A DNA stretch of 17,128 bases from an uncultured Prevotellaceae bacterium. Its GTDB lineage: Bacteria; Bacteroidota; Bacteroidia; Bacteroidales; Bacteroidaceae. Positions 1 through 7,185 of this stretch are shown in pieces. Position 1 is the stretch's first letter, and each line of letters opens with the position of its first letter. A program made the translations under genes and the position numbers. The notes below the pieces were generated by a model, which saw only the letters and a list, made by a program, of their open reading frames with translations, had not been told where the DNA came from and ran no database searches. Location: positions 1 through 17,128 of the forward strand of contig CAMZHP010000032.1 in the NCBI GenBank assembly GCA_947306845.1, given 5' to 3'.

Positions 1-791
1 ATGCCGCCGGTGTGACCAAGTGCCTGCATGCCGAGGACTTCCACCGCGTCAACACGCAGGGAACCCAGCATTTCGTGGAAGCACTGATGGAGACACAACC
101 CTCGCTGCGCCGCTTCGTCTACCTCAGTTCGCTGAGCATCTTCGGACCGGTGCGGGAGCGGCAGCCTTACACGGAGATCTCCGACAGCGACACCCCACAG
201 CCCAATACGGAGTATGGCCGCAGCAAGTTAGCCACAGAACGATGGCTCGACAGCCTGGCAGCACAGGGAAAGAACTTCCCCTATGTCGTGTTGCGCCCCA
301 CGGGGGTTTACGGTCCGCGTGAGCGCGATTACTTCATGATGGCGAAGAGCATCCGGCAGCATGTCGATTTCTCGGTGGGTTTCACGCGTCAGGATATCAC
401 CTTTGTCTATGTCAGTGACGTGGTGCAGGCGGTGATGCTCGCCCTTGACCACGGGCGTTTGGGTGGCAAGTATTTCCTCAGCGATGGCGAGGTTTATCAG
501 TCACGCGCTTTCAGCGACTGTCTGCAACGCGAACTGGGCAATCCATGGCTGCTGCGCGTCAAGGCTCCCCTCTGGGTGCTGCGCGCCGTAACCTTCTGCG
601 GAGAATATTGGGGACGCCTCACGGGAAAGGTGACGGCACTCAACAACGACAAATACCATATCTTGAGTCAGCGTAATTGGCGCTGCGATATCCGTCCTGC
701 CATCGAGGAGCTGGGTTACCATCCACAGGTGAAATTGGAGGAGGGTGTCCGGCGTGCGGTGAGGTGGTATCGGGAAAACCATTGGTTGTAG
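1..791 (+). CDS. NAD(P)-dependent epimerase-like extended SDR (5' end outside window)
   Basis: This is the C-terminal part of an extended short-chain dehydrogenase/reductase. The frame is open from base 3, and the first residues (HAAGVTK, taking the split codon at bases 1-2 as His) match the interior of such enzymes, so the GTG at 12 is not the true start. The Rossmann GxxGxxG motif must lie to the left. The SSLSIFGP strand-end serines and the catalytic YGRSK (YxxxK, Tyr codon at 213) are present. After them come the PTGVYGPRE substrate-loop motif and a typical C-terminal substrate domain. The stop lies one base before the PAP2 gene, so the two are probably co-transcribed. Such SDRs act on nucleotide sugars, sterols or 3-ketosphinganine. 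The lipid-type neighbour makes a lipid substrate plausible, but this is inference. Family confidence is high; substrate is unknown. Confidence 0.85.
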   Translation, partial: AAGVTKCLHAEDFHRVNTQGTQHFVEALMETQPSLRRFVYLSSLSIFGPVRERQPYTEISDSDTPQPNTEYGRSKLATERWLDSLAAQGKNFPYVVLRPTGVYGPRERDYFMMAKSIRQHVDFSVGFTRQDITFVYVSDVVQAVMLALDHGRLGGKYFLSDGEVYQSRAFSDCLQRELGNPWLLRVKAPLWVLRAVTFCGEYWGRLTGKVTALNNDKYHILSQRNWRCDIRPAIEELGYHPQVKLEEGVRRAVRWYRENHWL

Positions 792-792
792 A

Positions 793-1761
793 ATGAAGAA
801 TTTATTGAAATATCTTTTCTCGCTGGAGAAAAAGCCCAAGAAAGGCCTCATGGGCTATGAATGGGTGATGCTGGCATATATGGCCTTCACTTTCATCCTC
901 ATTTTCTTGGGATGGTCACGATTGCCCAATGCGGATATGATGGCTGTGGGGCGCCTGAAGGTGCTCGCCGTCACCCTAGCCATGTGGGGCGCCTATAGGA
1001 TGTTCCCACTGGGTCTCATGCGGGTGGCACGGGCTGTGGTGCAGATGTCGCTGCTCAGCTGGTGGTATCCCGACATTTTTGAACTCAACCGGATGTTGCC
1101 CAACCTCGACCATGTCTTTGCCACATGGGAGCAGGCATTGTTCCATTGCCAACCTGCACTGCTCTTCTCACAGGTGGCAAGCCACGGCATTTTCAGCGAA
1201 CTGATGTGCTTGGGCTACTACAGTTACTACCCGATGATGCTGGTGGTGTCGGTCGGTGTATTGTTGGTGAAACGCGCAGAGTTTGAGCGGGCCATCCTCA
1301 TCACCCTCGGCTCATTTTTCATCCACTACATCATCTTCATCTTCGTGCCCGTGGCAGGACCGCAGTTCTATTACGAGGCGGTGGGGATGGACAAGATAGC
1401 TCAAGGCATTTTCCCCAACCTCCACGACTATTTCAACCTCCATCAGATCCGTATGGAGTGTCCGGGATACAAGGAAGGCATCTTCTATGCGCTGGTCGAA
1501 CAGGCACACCAGGCTGGCGAGCGACCGGTGGCGGCATTTCCCAGCAGTCATGTGAGCATCTGCACGGTGCTGATGCTCATCGCTTGGCGTACACGCATGC
1601 GCATTGTGTTCTGGGCATTGATGCCCTTTGCCATCCTGCTTTTCCTCTCCACAGTCTATATTCGTGCTCACTATGCCATCGATGCCCTCGCCGGACTCGT
1701 CAGCGGCACACTCTGCTACATCCTTCTGGCATGGCTCACTAGCCTGCGGAAATGGAAATGA
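793..1761 (+). CDS. PAP2-superfamily integral membrane phosphatase/phosphotransferase
   Basis: This is a 322-residue polytopic membrane protein with several hydrophobic segments, for example around residues 23-43, 140-160, 165-188 and 270-318. It carries the PAP2 active-site motifs: PSSH at 250-253 and R291-x-H293-x3-D297. These would give the phospho-histidine chemistry used by lipid phosphatases and by AUR1-type inositol phosphorylceramide synthases. The first PAP2 motif (KxxxxxxRP) is not clear. A VAGPQFYYE segment around 190 recalls the PAP2_3/AUR1-like subgroup, where a GP-aromatic motif precedes the PSSH. The ATG lies one base after the upstream SDR stop, so it is tightly coupled. The substrate could be a phospholipid, undecaprenyl-PP, or PI plus ceramide. 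The gene ends just before a 7-base repeat array. Confidence 0.85.
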   Translation: MKNLLKYLFSLEKKPKKGLMGYEWVMLAYMAFTFILIFLGWSRLPNADMMAVGRLKVLAVTLAMWGAYRMFPLGLMRVARAVVQMSLLSWWYPDIFELNRMLPNLDHVFATWEQALFHCQPALLFSQVASHGIFSELMCLGYYSYYPMMLVVSVGVLLVKRAEFERAILITLGSFFIHYIIFIFVPVAGPQFYYEAVGMDKIAQGIFPNLHDYFNLHQIRMECPGYKEGIFYALVEQAHQAGERPVAAFPSSHVSICTVLMLIAWRTRMRIVFWALMPFAILLFLSTVYIRAHYAIDALAGLVSGTLCYILLAWLTSLRKWK

Positions 1762-1762
1762 A

Positions 1763-1811
1763 TAAAGATTGAAAATTGAAAATTGAGGATTGAAAATTGA
1801 AGATTGATTAG
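1763..1811 (+). repeat. 7-base stop-codon repeat array (site A, between PAP2 and miaB)
   Basis: Seven tandem heptads of consensus TGAAAAT follow the PAP2 stop directly. A TAA at 1763 is followed by TGA at 1770, 1777, 1784, 1791, 1798 and 1805, a perfect period of seven. The units differ only after the stop triplet (AAAT, GGAT, AGAT). All three forward frames are closed at least twice. The array runs to five bases before the miaB ATG, so it also forms the miaB leader. Confidence 0.9.
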
Positions 1812-1815
1812 GCAG

Positions 1816-3135
1816 ATGAAAAAACTATATATCGAGACATACGGATGCCAGATGAATGTGGCAGACAGCGAGGTGGTAGCCTCCGTGATGCAGATGGCAG
1901 GATACGAGGTAACCGAAGACCCCAATGAGGCGGACGCCGTGTTTCTCAATACCTGTTCGGTGCGTGAGAACGCGGAGAACAAGATTCTTCGGCGCCTGGA
2001 GGTGCTTAATGCAGAGAACCGCCGCGGACGCCATCGCATCCTCGGTGTGCTGGGCTGTATGGCAGAACGTGTCAGGGACGACCTCATCGAGCATCACCAT
2101 GCCGATCTTGTGGCCGGTCCGGATGCCTACCTCAACCTGCCCGACCTCATCGCCCAGGCTGAACTGGGCCACAAGGCCATCAATATCCAACTCTCCACTA
2201 CCGAGACCTACCGCGACATCATCCCGCAGCGCATCGCCACCGCCCGCATCAGCGGGTTTGTGAGCATCATGCGTGGTTGCAACAACTTTTGCCACTACTG
2301 CATCGTGCCCTATACCCGAGGCCGTGAGCGTTCCCGTGACGTGGAGAGCATCCTCCGCGAGGTGACCGATCTTTGCGAGAGGGGATTCAAGGAGGTGACG
2401 CTGCTGGGACAGAACGTCAACTCCTACCACTTCGTTTCCGAGGGTAAGGATATCAACTTCCCCAGCCTGTTGCGGATGGTGGCAGAGGCAGTACCCACGA
2501 TGCGCGTACGTTTCACCACCTCCCATCCCAAGGACATGAGCGACGAGACATTACACGTCATCGCCGACACACCCAACGTCTGCCGCCACATCCACCTGCC
2601 TGTGCAAAGTGGCAGCGACCGCATCCTACAGCTGATGAACCGCAAGTATACCCGTGAGTGGTATCTCGGACGCGTGGAGGCCATCCGCCGCATCATCCCT
2701 GACTGCGGCCTGTCCACCGACATCTTCGTGGGTTACCACAGCGAGACGGAGGCCGACCATGAGTTGTCACTTTCACTCATGCGCGAGGTGGGCTACGACT
2801 CAGCTTTCATGTTCAAATACAGCGAGCGGCCGGGCACCTATGCCGCCAAGCATTTGCCCGATGATGTGCCTGAAGAGGAGAAGATACGCCGCCTCAACCA
2901 ACTCATCGCCCTGCAGACCGAGATGTCGGCCGTGGCCAACCGTCGCGACGAGGGCAAGACTTTCGACGTGCTCGTCGAGGGCTATAGCAAGCGGTCGCGC
3001 CAGCAACTTATGGGGCGCAACGAGCAAAACAAGGCGGTGGTCTTCGACCGTGGCAATCACCACATCGGCGAGACAGTGCCTGTGCGTATCACTTCTTCCA
3101 CAAGCGCCACCCTCTTGGGCGTGAGTGAAGAGTGA
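1816..3135 (+). CDS. miaB: tRNA-2-methylthio-N6-dimethylallyladenosine synthase MiaB
   Basis: MiaB adds the methylthio group to i6A37 of tRNAs reading UNN codons, using two [4Fe-4S] clusters and SAM. The N-terminal UPF0004 domain has cluster cysteines C11 (YGCQMN), C47 (NTCSVRENA) and C81 (GCMAER). The radical-SAM CxxxCxxC is C155-C159-C162. A TRAM-like RNA-binding domain follows from about residue 370, for a total of 439 residues. The ATG at 1816 (MKKLYIETYGC) is chosen because family members start here; the TTG at 1804 lies in the repeat array. The last residues, SEE, and the TGA are part of a heptad array, so the extreme C-terminus is repeat-derived. It is a housekeeping gene embedded among envelope genes. 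Confidence 0.97.
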   Translation: MKKLYIETYGCQMNVADSEVVASVMQMAGYEVTEDPNEADAVFLNTCSVRENAENKILRRLEVLNAENRRGRHRILGVLGCMAERVRDDLIEHHHADLVAGPDAYLNLPDLIAQAELGHKAINIQLSTTETYRDIIPQRIATARISGFVSIMRGCNNFCHYCIVPYTRGRERSRDVESILREVTDLCERGFKEVTLLGQNVNSYHFVSEGKDINFPSLLRMVAEAVPTMRVRFTTSHPKDMSDETLHVIADTPNVCRHIHLPVQSGSDRILQLMNRKYTREWYLGRVEAIRRIIPDCGLSTDIFVGYHSETEADHELSLSLMREVGYDSAFMFKYSERPGTYAAKHLPDDVPEEEKIRRLNQLIALQTEMSAVANRRDEGKTFDVLVEGYSKRSRQQLMGRNEQNKAVVFDRGNHHIGETVPVRITSSTSATLLGVSEE

Positions 3136-3160
3136 AGAATGAAGAGTGAAGAATGAACCT
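3126..3160 (+). repeat. 7-base stop-codon repeat array (site B, overlapping the miaB stop)
   Basis: Five heptads of consensus TGAAGAR start at 3126, 3133, 3140, 3147 and 3154. Each starts with TGA; the last unit is degenerate after the triplet. The miaB stop at 3133-3135 is itself one of the units. Every reading frame meets a TGA within three units. Confidence 0.9.
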
Positions 3161-3178
3161 CCTAAAAGGACTATTCTC
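3161..3178 (+). repeat. Shared intergenic core, copy 1
   Basis: The text CCTAAAAGGACTATTCTC here matches CCTACAAAAGGGCTATTCTC at 6270-6289, apart from a two-base insertion and one transition. Both copies lie between a forward stop-heptad array and a reverse one. Function unknown. Confidence 0.65.
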
Positions 3179-3202
3179 TCACCCCTCACCTCCCACCTCT
3201 TA
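3179..3202 (-). repeat. Reverse-orientation 7-base repeat array (site B', before the ABC transporter)
   Basis: The top strand is pyrimidine-rich here. Read on the minus strand, units begin at seven-base intervals with TAA (3200-3202), TGG (3193-3195), TGA (3186-3188) and TGA (3179-3181). It mirrors the forward array at 3126-3160, although no minus-strand gene ends here. It ends 11 bases before the ABC transporter ATG. Confidence 0.65.
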
Positions 3203-3213
3203 CCCCTAACAAT

Positions 3214-5040
3214 ATGCGTGAATTCCTACAAGTGTTAAAGCGGTTTGTGCCGCCCTACAAGAAATACCTGGCATTGTCGGTGCTGTTCAATATCCTCTCC
3301 GTGATATTGAATATCTTCTCGTTTGCCGCCCTCATCCCCATCCTGCAGATCATCTTCAAGACGGGCGATGCCGAAACGGTCACCTCGCTCATGGAATGGG
3401 ATTGGAACCATGCGCAGGACGTGCTGATGAACAACATGAACTACTACGTCAACCAGATGATAGCCAGCATGGGTGCCACCACCACACTGCTCATCATCGG
3501 ACTGTTCCTGGCGCTGATGACCTTCCTCAAGACGGGAGCCTATTTCCTCTCCTCAGCCACCATCATTCCAATCCGTACAGGAGTGGTGCGTGACATCCGC
3601 AACCAGCTTTACCGCAAGATCACGTCGCAGTCGCTGGGTTTCTTCTCCGAGGAACGTAAGGGCGACATCATCGCCCGCATGAGTGGTGACGTGCAGGAGA
3701 TAGAGAACTCCATCATGTCGAGCCTCGACATGCTTTTCAAGAATCCCATCCTCATCATCGGCTATTTCGCCATGCTGCTCTTCATCTCGTGGCAGCTCAC
3801 GCTTTTCACCCTTGTCATCGTCCCCGTCATGGGATGGTTCATGGGACTCGTGGGGCGCAAGCTCAAAAGAAAGTCCATCAAGGCACAGGCGCTGTGGAGC
3901 GACACGATGAGTCAGGTGGAAGAAACACTTGGCGGTCTGCGCATCATCAAGGCGTTCTGTGCAGAAGACAAGATGAACACCCGTTTCGATCAGGTGAACA
4001 CCGCCTACCGAAACGACATCATGAGGGTGAACATCCGGCAGTCGATGGCACACCCGATGAGTGAGTTCCTCGGTACGGTGATGATTGTCATCGTGTTGTG
4101 GTTTGGTGGTATGCTCGTGCTCAACAATCAGACATTGTCTGGTCCAATTTTCATTTATTATATGGTGATGCTTTACAGCATCATCAATCCCCTCAAGGAA
4201 TTTTCCAAGGCAGGCTACAACATCCCCAAAGGACTGGCTTCCATGGAGCGCGTGGACAAAATCCTGCTGGCGGAGAACAGCATCAGGGAGCCCGAGAACC
4301 CCAAGCACATCAATGGCTTCAATCATGAGATAGAGTTCCGGCATGTGTCGTTCCGCTATGGAGAGCAATGGGTGCTGCGAGATATTTGCCTCACCATTCC
4401 CAAGGGAAAGACCATCGCTCTCGTCGGACAGAGCGGCAGTGGAAAGTCCACCCTCGTGGACCTCATCCCGCGCTATTATGATGTGCAGGAAGGACAGGTG
4501 CTCATTGACGGCATCGACGTGCGTGAATTGGGCATCCACGATTTGCGCTCGCTTATCGGCAACGTCAACCAGGAGTCGATACTCTTCAACGACAGCTTCT
4601 TCAACAACATCGCCTTTGGTGTGGAAAACGCCACACGACAACAGGTGGAGGAGGCTGCACGCATCGCCAACGCCCATGAATTCATCATGGCATCCGAGAA
4701 AGGCTACGACACTTTCGTCGGCGACCGTGGCGGAAGGCTCTCTGGAGGACAGCGGCAGCGGGTGAGCATCGCACGCGCCATCCTTAAAAATCCGCCCATC
4801 CTTATCCTCGATGAGGCAACCTCCGCTCTCGACACCGAGAGTGAGCGGTTGGTGCAGGATGCCCTGGAACGGTTGATGAAGACGCGCACCACCGTCGCCA
4901 TCGCCCATCGCCTCTCCACTATCCGCAACGCTGATGAAATCTGTGTGCTCCACGAGGGGCGTATCGTGGAAAGAGGCACCCATGATAGCCTTATTGCCGA
5001 AGACGGCTACTACAAGAAACTGCACGACATGCAGGCCTAA
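3214..5040 (+). CDS. MsbA-like lipid-exporting ABC transporter (fused TMD-NBD)
   Basis: This 608-residue half-transporter resembles the MsbA/LmrA class that flips lipid A-core or other lipids across the inner membrane. Hydrophobic segments fill roughly residues 15-330, including an EERKGDIIARMSGDV intracellular loop. The nucleotide-binding domain starts near 370 and has Walker A GQSGSGKST (about 404-412), signature LSGGQRQR (about 509-516), Walker B LILDEATSALD (about 530-540) and the switch histidine in IAHRLST. The length suits a homodimeric exporter. It lies 18 bases before a glycosyltransferase and near an LPS kinase and an acyltransferase, so a glycolipid cargo is likely but not proven. 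Peptide or drug export cannot be excluded from sequence alone. Confidence 0.93.
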   Translation: MREFLQVLKRFVPPYKKYLALSVLFNILSVILNIFSFAALIPILQIIFKTGDAETVTSLMEWDWNHAQDVLMNNMNYYVNQMIASMGATTTLLIIGLFLALMTFLKTGAYFLSSATIIPIRTGVVRDIRNQLYRKITSQSLGFFSEERKGDIIARMSGDVQEIENSIMSSLDMLFKNPILIIGYFAMLLFISWQLTLFTLVIVPVMGWFMGLVGRKLKRKSIKAQALWSDTMSQVEETLGGLRIIKAFCAEDKMNTRFDQVNTAYRNDIMRVNIRQSMAHPMSEFLGTVMIVIVLWFGGMLVLNNQTLSGPIFIYYMVMLYSIINPLKEFSKAGYNIPKGLASMERVDKILLAENSIREPENPKHINGFNHEIEFRHVSFRYGEQWVLRDICLTIPKGKTIALVGQSGSGKSTLVDLIPRYYDVQEGQVLIDGIDVRELGIHDLRSLIGNVNQESILFNDSFFNNIAFGVENATRQQVEEAARIANAHEFIMASEKGYDTFVGDRGGRLSGGQRQRVSIARAILKNPPILILDEATSALDTESERLVQDALERLMKTRTTVAIAHRLSTIRNADEICVLHEGRIVERGTHDSLIAEDGYYKKLHDMQA

Positions 5041-5058
5041 ACTCCTACACTTCAAAAA

Positions 5059-6189
5059 ATGAAAATAGGCTTTGATGCCAAGCGCATCGTGCGCAACAAC
5101 ACCGGACTGGGCAACTACGGTCGCACCTTGGTCAACGATCTCTCGGGAATTGTTCCCGAAGACACGATGTTGTGCCTTTATGCGCCCGATGAAGGCAACG
5201 AGGTACTGCGGCAGCAGGTCAATGAGGCGCCCAATGTGGTTTTCCGTTATCCACAGAGACGTGCTCCCAAGTGGTATTGGCGCAGCCATGGCATCGTCAG
5301 CGACCTGCTGCGCGACGGCATCAGTCTCTTTCACGGACTCTCTGGCGAACTGCCCATGGGTATTCGCAAAGCGGGCATCCGCAGTGTTGTCACCATCCAC
5401 GACCTCATCTTCCTCCGCCATCCCGAATACTATCATCGACTTGATGCGTTTTTCTATCGGAAGAAGTTCCACCGCACGTTGCGTGAGGCTGATCGCATCA
5501 TCGCCATCAGTGAGTGTACCAAACGCGACATCATGCATTACGGTCGTTTCCCAGAGGATAAAATCGATCTTATCTACCAGTCGTGCAGCACATTCTTCAA
5601 GCAGCGGGAAGGGGAGGGAAAACTCCATGAGGTACGAACGCGATACAACCTGCCAGTCCGTTATATCGTCGGTGTGGGATCCATCGAGGAGCGCAAGAAC
5701 ATGCTTCTGGCAGTGAAGGCTCTCCTTCGCTTGCCAGAAGAGATCTCGCTGGTACTCGTCGGAAGACACACGCCTTACTGTGACCAGATAAGCCGCTATG
5801 TTAGAGAAAACCGCTTAGGCAACCGTGTGCTGATTCTGCACGATGTGCCTAATGCCGACTTGCCTGCCATTTACCAGATGGCAGAGGTGTCCGTTTATCC
5901 TTCACGCTATGAGGGCTTCGGTATCCCTGTCATAGAGGCCATCCAGAGCGGATTGCCCGTGGTGGCATGTTCTGGCAGTTGCCTGGAGGAGGCGGGTGGG
6001 CCCGACTCGCTCTATGTGTCTCCTGATGATGTGGAGGGAATGGCTGAGTCCATCAGACTTGTGATGAAAGGTGCTGAGGGACGTGAGCAACGTATTACCG
6101 CTGCCCAGCAATATGTGCGCCGTTTCGAAGGCAACGACGTGGCTTCACAGGTGTATGAGGTGTATAGGAGAGTGAAGAGTGAAGAATGA
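5059..6189 (+). CDS. Glycosyltransferase, GT4-type (GT-B fold)
   Basis: This 376-residue cytoplasmic or membrane-associated glycosyltransferase probably uses a nucleotide sugar to extend a lipid-linked glycan. The N-terminal acceptor domain starts FDAKRIVRNNTGLGNYGRTL, as in mannosyl- and rhamnosyl-type GT4 enzymes. A linker with YIVGVGSIEERKN begins the donor domain (about 200 onward). The donor-binding E-x7-E is E285 to E293 in SRYEGFGIPVIEAIQSGLPV. It follows the MsbA-like gene by 18 bases, so the two are probably co-transcribed and may act on the same lipid. Its last residues, KSEE, and its TGA belong to a stop-heptad array. Donor and acceptor are unknown. Confidence 0.92.
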   Translation: MKIGFDAKRIVRNNTGLGNYGRTLVNDLSGIVPEDTMLCLYAPDEGNEVLRQQVNEAPNVVFRYPQRRAPKWYWRSHGIVSDLLRDGISLFHGLSGELPMGIRKAGIRSVVTIHDLIFLRHPEYYHRLDAFFYRKKFHRTLREADRIIAISECTKRDIMHYGRFPEDKIDLIYQSCSTFFKQREGEGKLHEVRTRYNLPVRYIVGVGSIEERKNMLLAVKALLRLPEEISLVLVGRHTPYCDQISRYVRENRLGNRVLILHDVPNADLPAIYQMAEVSVYPSRYEGFGIPVIEAIQSGLPVVACSGSCLEEAGGPDSLYVSPDDVEGMAESIRLVMKGAEGREQRITAAQQYVRRFEGNDVASQVYEVYRRVKSEE

Positions 6190-6235
6190 AGAGTGAAGAA
6201 TGAGGGGTGAAGAGTGAAGAGTGAAGAGTGAAGAA
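6173..6235 (+). repeat. 7-base stop-codon repeat array (site C, longest, overlapping the glycosyltransferase stop)
   Basis: Nine consecutive heptads begin with TGA at 6173, 6180, 6187, 6194, 6201, 6208, 6215, 6222 and 6229, with no break in register. The consensus is TGAAGAG/TGAAGAA, with one GGGG variant at 6201. The gene's stop at 6187-6189 is the third unit and the first one in its frame. After the last unit the sequence turns back on itself: GAAGAAT, one C, then ATTCTTC. Confidence 0.95.
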
Positions 6236-6241
6236 TCATTC

Positions 6242-6270
6242 TTCCGTATGTTGCGTTTTTGACGCAACCC
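6242..6270. repeat. 29-base element with perfect 7-bp hairpin, copy 1
   Basis: GTTGCGT (6250-6256), a five-base loop (TTTTG) and ACGCAAC (6262-6268) form a perfect inverted repeat. The surrounding 29 bases recur at 14545-14573 with 25 matches, and the stems are identical. There is no T-run after the stem, so an ordinary intrinsic terminator is unlikely. It lies between the 3' ends of convergent genes. Confidence 0.85.
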
Positions 6271-6289
6271 CTACAAAAGGGCTATTCTC
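6270..6289 (+). repeat. Shared intergenic core, copy 2
   Basis: CCTACAAAAGGGCTATTCTC is the second copy of the core at 3161-3178. Here it directly follows the hairpin element and lies between the forward array at 6173-6235 and the reverse array at 6327-6350. Function unknown. Confidence 0.65.
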
Positions 6290-6326
6290 AGTTGCACCGA
6301 CATCTTTGCAGTGGTAATCATAATTC

Positions 6327-6350
6327 TTAATCCTTAATTCTTAATCCTTA
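6327..6350 (-). repeat. 7-base stop-codon repeat array (site D, after the LPS-kinase-like gene)
   Basis: On the minus strand, TAA begins units at 6350, 6343, 6336 and 6329 (reading down), a perfect seven-base period. Units alternate between TAAGGAT and TAAGAAT. The kinase-like gene's own TGA (6355-6353) precedes the array but is two bases out of register. This is the TAA version of the TGA heptads and closes all three minus-strand frames. Confidence 0.9.
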
Positions 6351-6352
6351 AT

Positions 6353-7075
6353 TCATTTCACCCTTCTGTGCTCAAACTGATGGAGTAGCCTGAGGGCTTT
6401 GCTGACTGTAGCCTCGGCATCCCATCCGCGCATCTCTGCATAACTGCGCACCAGATACGCATAGAGGTCGCGGCGGTGTGTCATCCGCACCATGTTGCGA
6501 AGACATTGATCATCTGTGGGCCAACCGTCAGTGAAGTGCGAGCGGTTGATGTCTATCATGACAAATGAGAATTGCCCGTTTTCCAGCCGTTCATAGAGGA
6601 AGTTACTCAGGTTGAGGTCACCGTGAAGAATGCCCTTGCTGTGCATGAGCACCACCTGGCGTGCCACGGCATCGGCAAAGGCGGTATCGAAATTTTTCAC
6701 CTCTCGCAGGTCAAGGTGTGTCTCGCGTCCACTGACCTCCTCACTGATGAAATAGCCCGTGGTGAATAGCCCGTGCTCGGTGGTTTCGATGTAGGCAATC
6801 TCCCTAGGGGTGGTAATGCCCCTGTGGCGGAATTCTGCGGCGAAGCGATAGGCACGGGCCGCCTTGGTGGGACGGAAAAAGGTGTACACCACCTGTTGTA
6901 TGACATTCACTCGCTTGAACTGCTTCACGATGAACACCTGTCCTCCGTGCACCAGCCGCCTCACCTCGTTGCGGGCTTGGTAGAGCACCTCGCCCTCGCC
7001 GCGCGCCAACCGTTCAGGCATCGACTTGATGAATGCCTCGTGACCCTTGTATTTTTCGGCTATTTCTGTCTTCAT
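6353..7075 (-). CDS. LPS core kinase family protein (Kdo/WaaP-like, protein-kinase fold)
   Basis: This 240-residue protein has the compact kinase fold of Kdo/WaaP lipopolysaccharide kinases, which phosphorylate inner-core Kdo or heptose at the inner membrane. Key residues are visible: K51 in FIVKQF (ATP-anchoring lysine), HGDLNLSNF with D153 and N158 (catalytic loop), and D175 in MIDINRS (metal-binding, equivalent to DFG). There is no signal peptide or membrane segment. It is convergent with the glycosyltransferase and divergent from the acyltransferase, whose family also acts on lipid A. A minus-strand TAAATTTG box 16 bases before the ATG suggests its own promoter and a very short leader. 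The ATG at 7075 is the first good start after that box. Its exact substrate (Kdo, heptose or another sugar) is not readable from sequence. Confidence 0.85.
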   Translation of the reverse strand: MKTEIAEKYKGHEAFIKSMPERLARGEGEVLYQARNEVRRLVHGGQVFIVKQFKRVNVIQQVVYTFFRPTKAARAYRFAAEFRHRGITTPREIAYIETTEHGLFTTGYFISEEVSGRETHLDLREVKNFDTAFADAVARQVVLMHSKGILHGDLNLSNFLYERLENGQFSFVMIDINRSHFTDGWPTDDQCLRNMVRMTHRRDLYAYLVRSYAEMRGWDAEATVSKALRLLHQFEHRRVK

Positions 7076-7091
7076 TGCTTTTTCAACATTG

Positions 7092-7099
7092 CAAATTTA
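7092..7099 (-). promoter_or_regulatory. Promoter -7 element for the LPS-kinase-like gene
   Basis: On the minus strand the text is TAAATTTG followed by C, a full match to the Bacteroidetes TAnnTTTG box. No clean TTTG lies 19-21 bases upstream (TTGG is the closest, at 22). The predicted transcript would start only about 10 bases before the ATG. Confidence 0.6.
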
Positions 7100-7150
7100 G
7101 GGATATTCTTTGAATAATCCACCAATCCAAGCACAAAAAACTCTTTTTGT

Positions 7151-7181
7151 TTTGCTTTTCGCTCACCTTGCACTATCTTTG
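7151..7181 (+). promoter_or_regulatory. Bacteroidetes-type promoter for the acyltransferase gene
   Basis: TTTG at 7151-7154, exactly 19 bases, then TATCTTTG at 7174-7181 fit the TTTG-N19-21-TAnnTTTG consensus. The box ends only four bases before the ATG at 7186, so the transcript should start at or very near the start codon. Confidence 0.85.
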
Positions 7182-7185
7182 CATT

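Noticed and set aside
1825..2526. A 233-codon minus-strand frame inside miaB
   Set aside because: It is antisense to a well-conserved gene, shows no domain and has no promoter or start context.
3553..5769. A 738-codon open frame on the minus strand opposite the ABC transporter and glycosyltransferase
   Set aside because: The plus strand has full-length, motif-complete genes over the same bases. The antisense translation is rich in His, Asp and Val with no recognisable domain, as expected for a codon-bias shadow.
6299..6309. Promoter-like ACATCTTTGCA on the plus strand between convergent genes
   Set aside because: The first base of TAnnTTTG does not match, no TTTG lies at the right distance, and no plus-strand gene follows.
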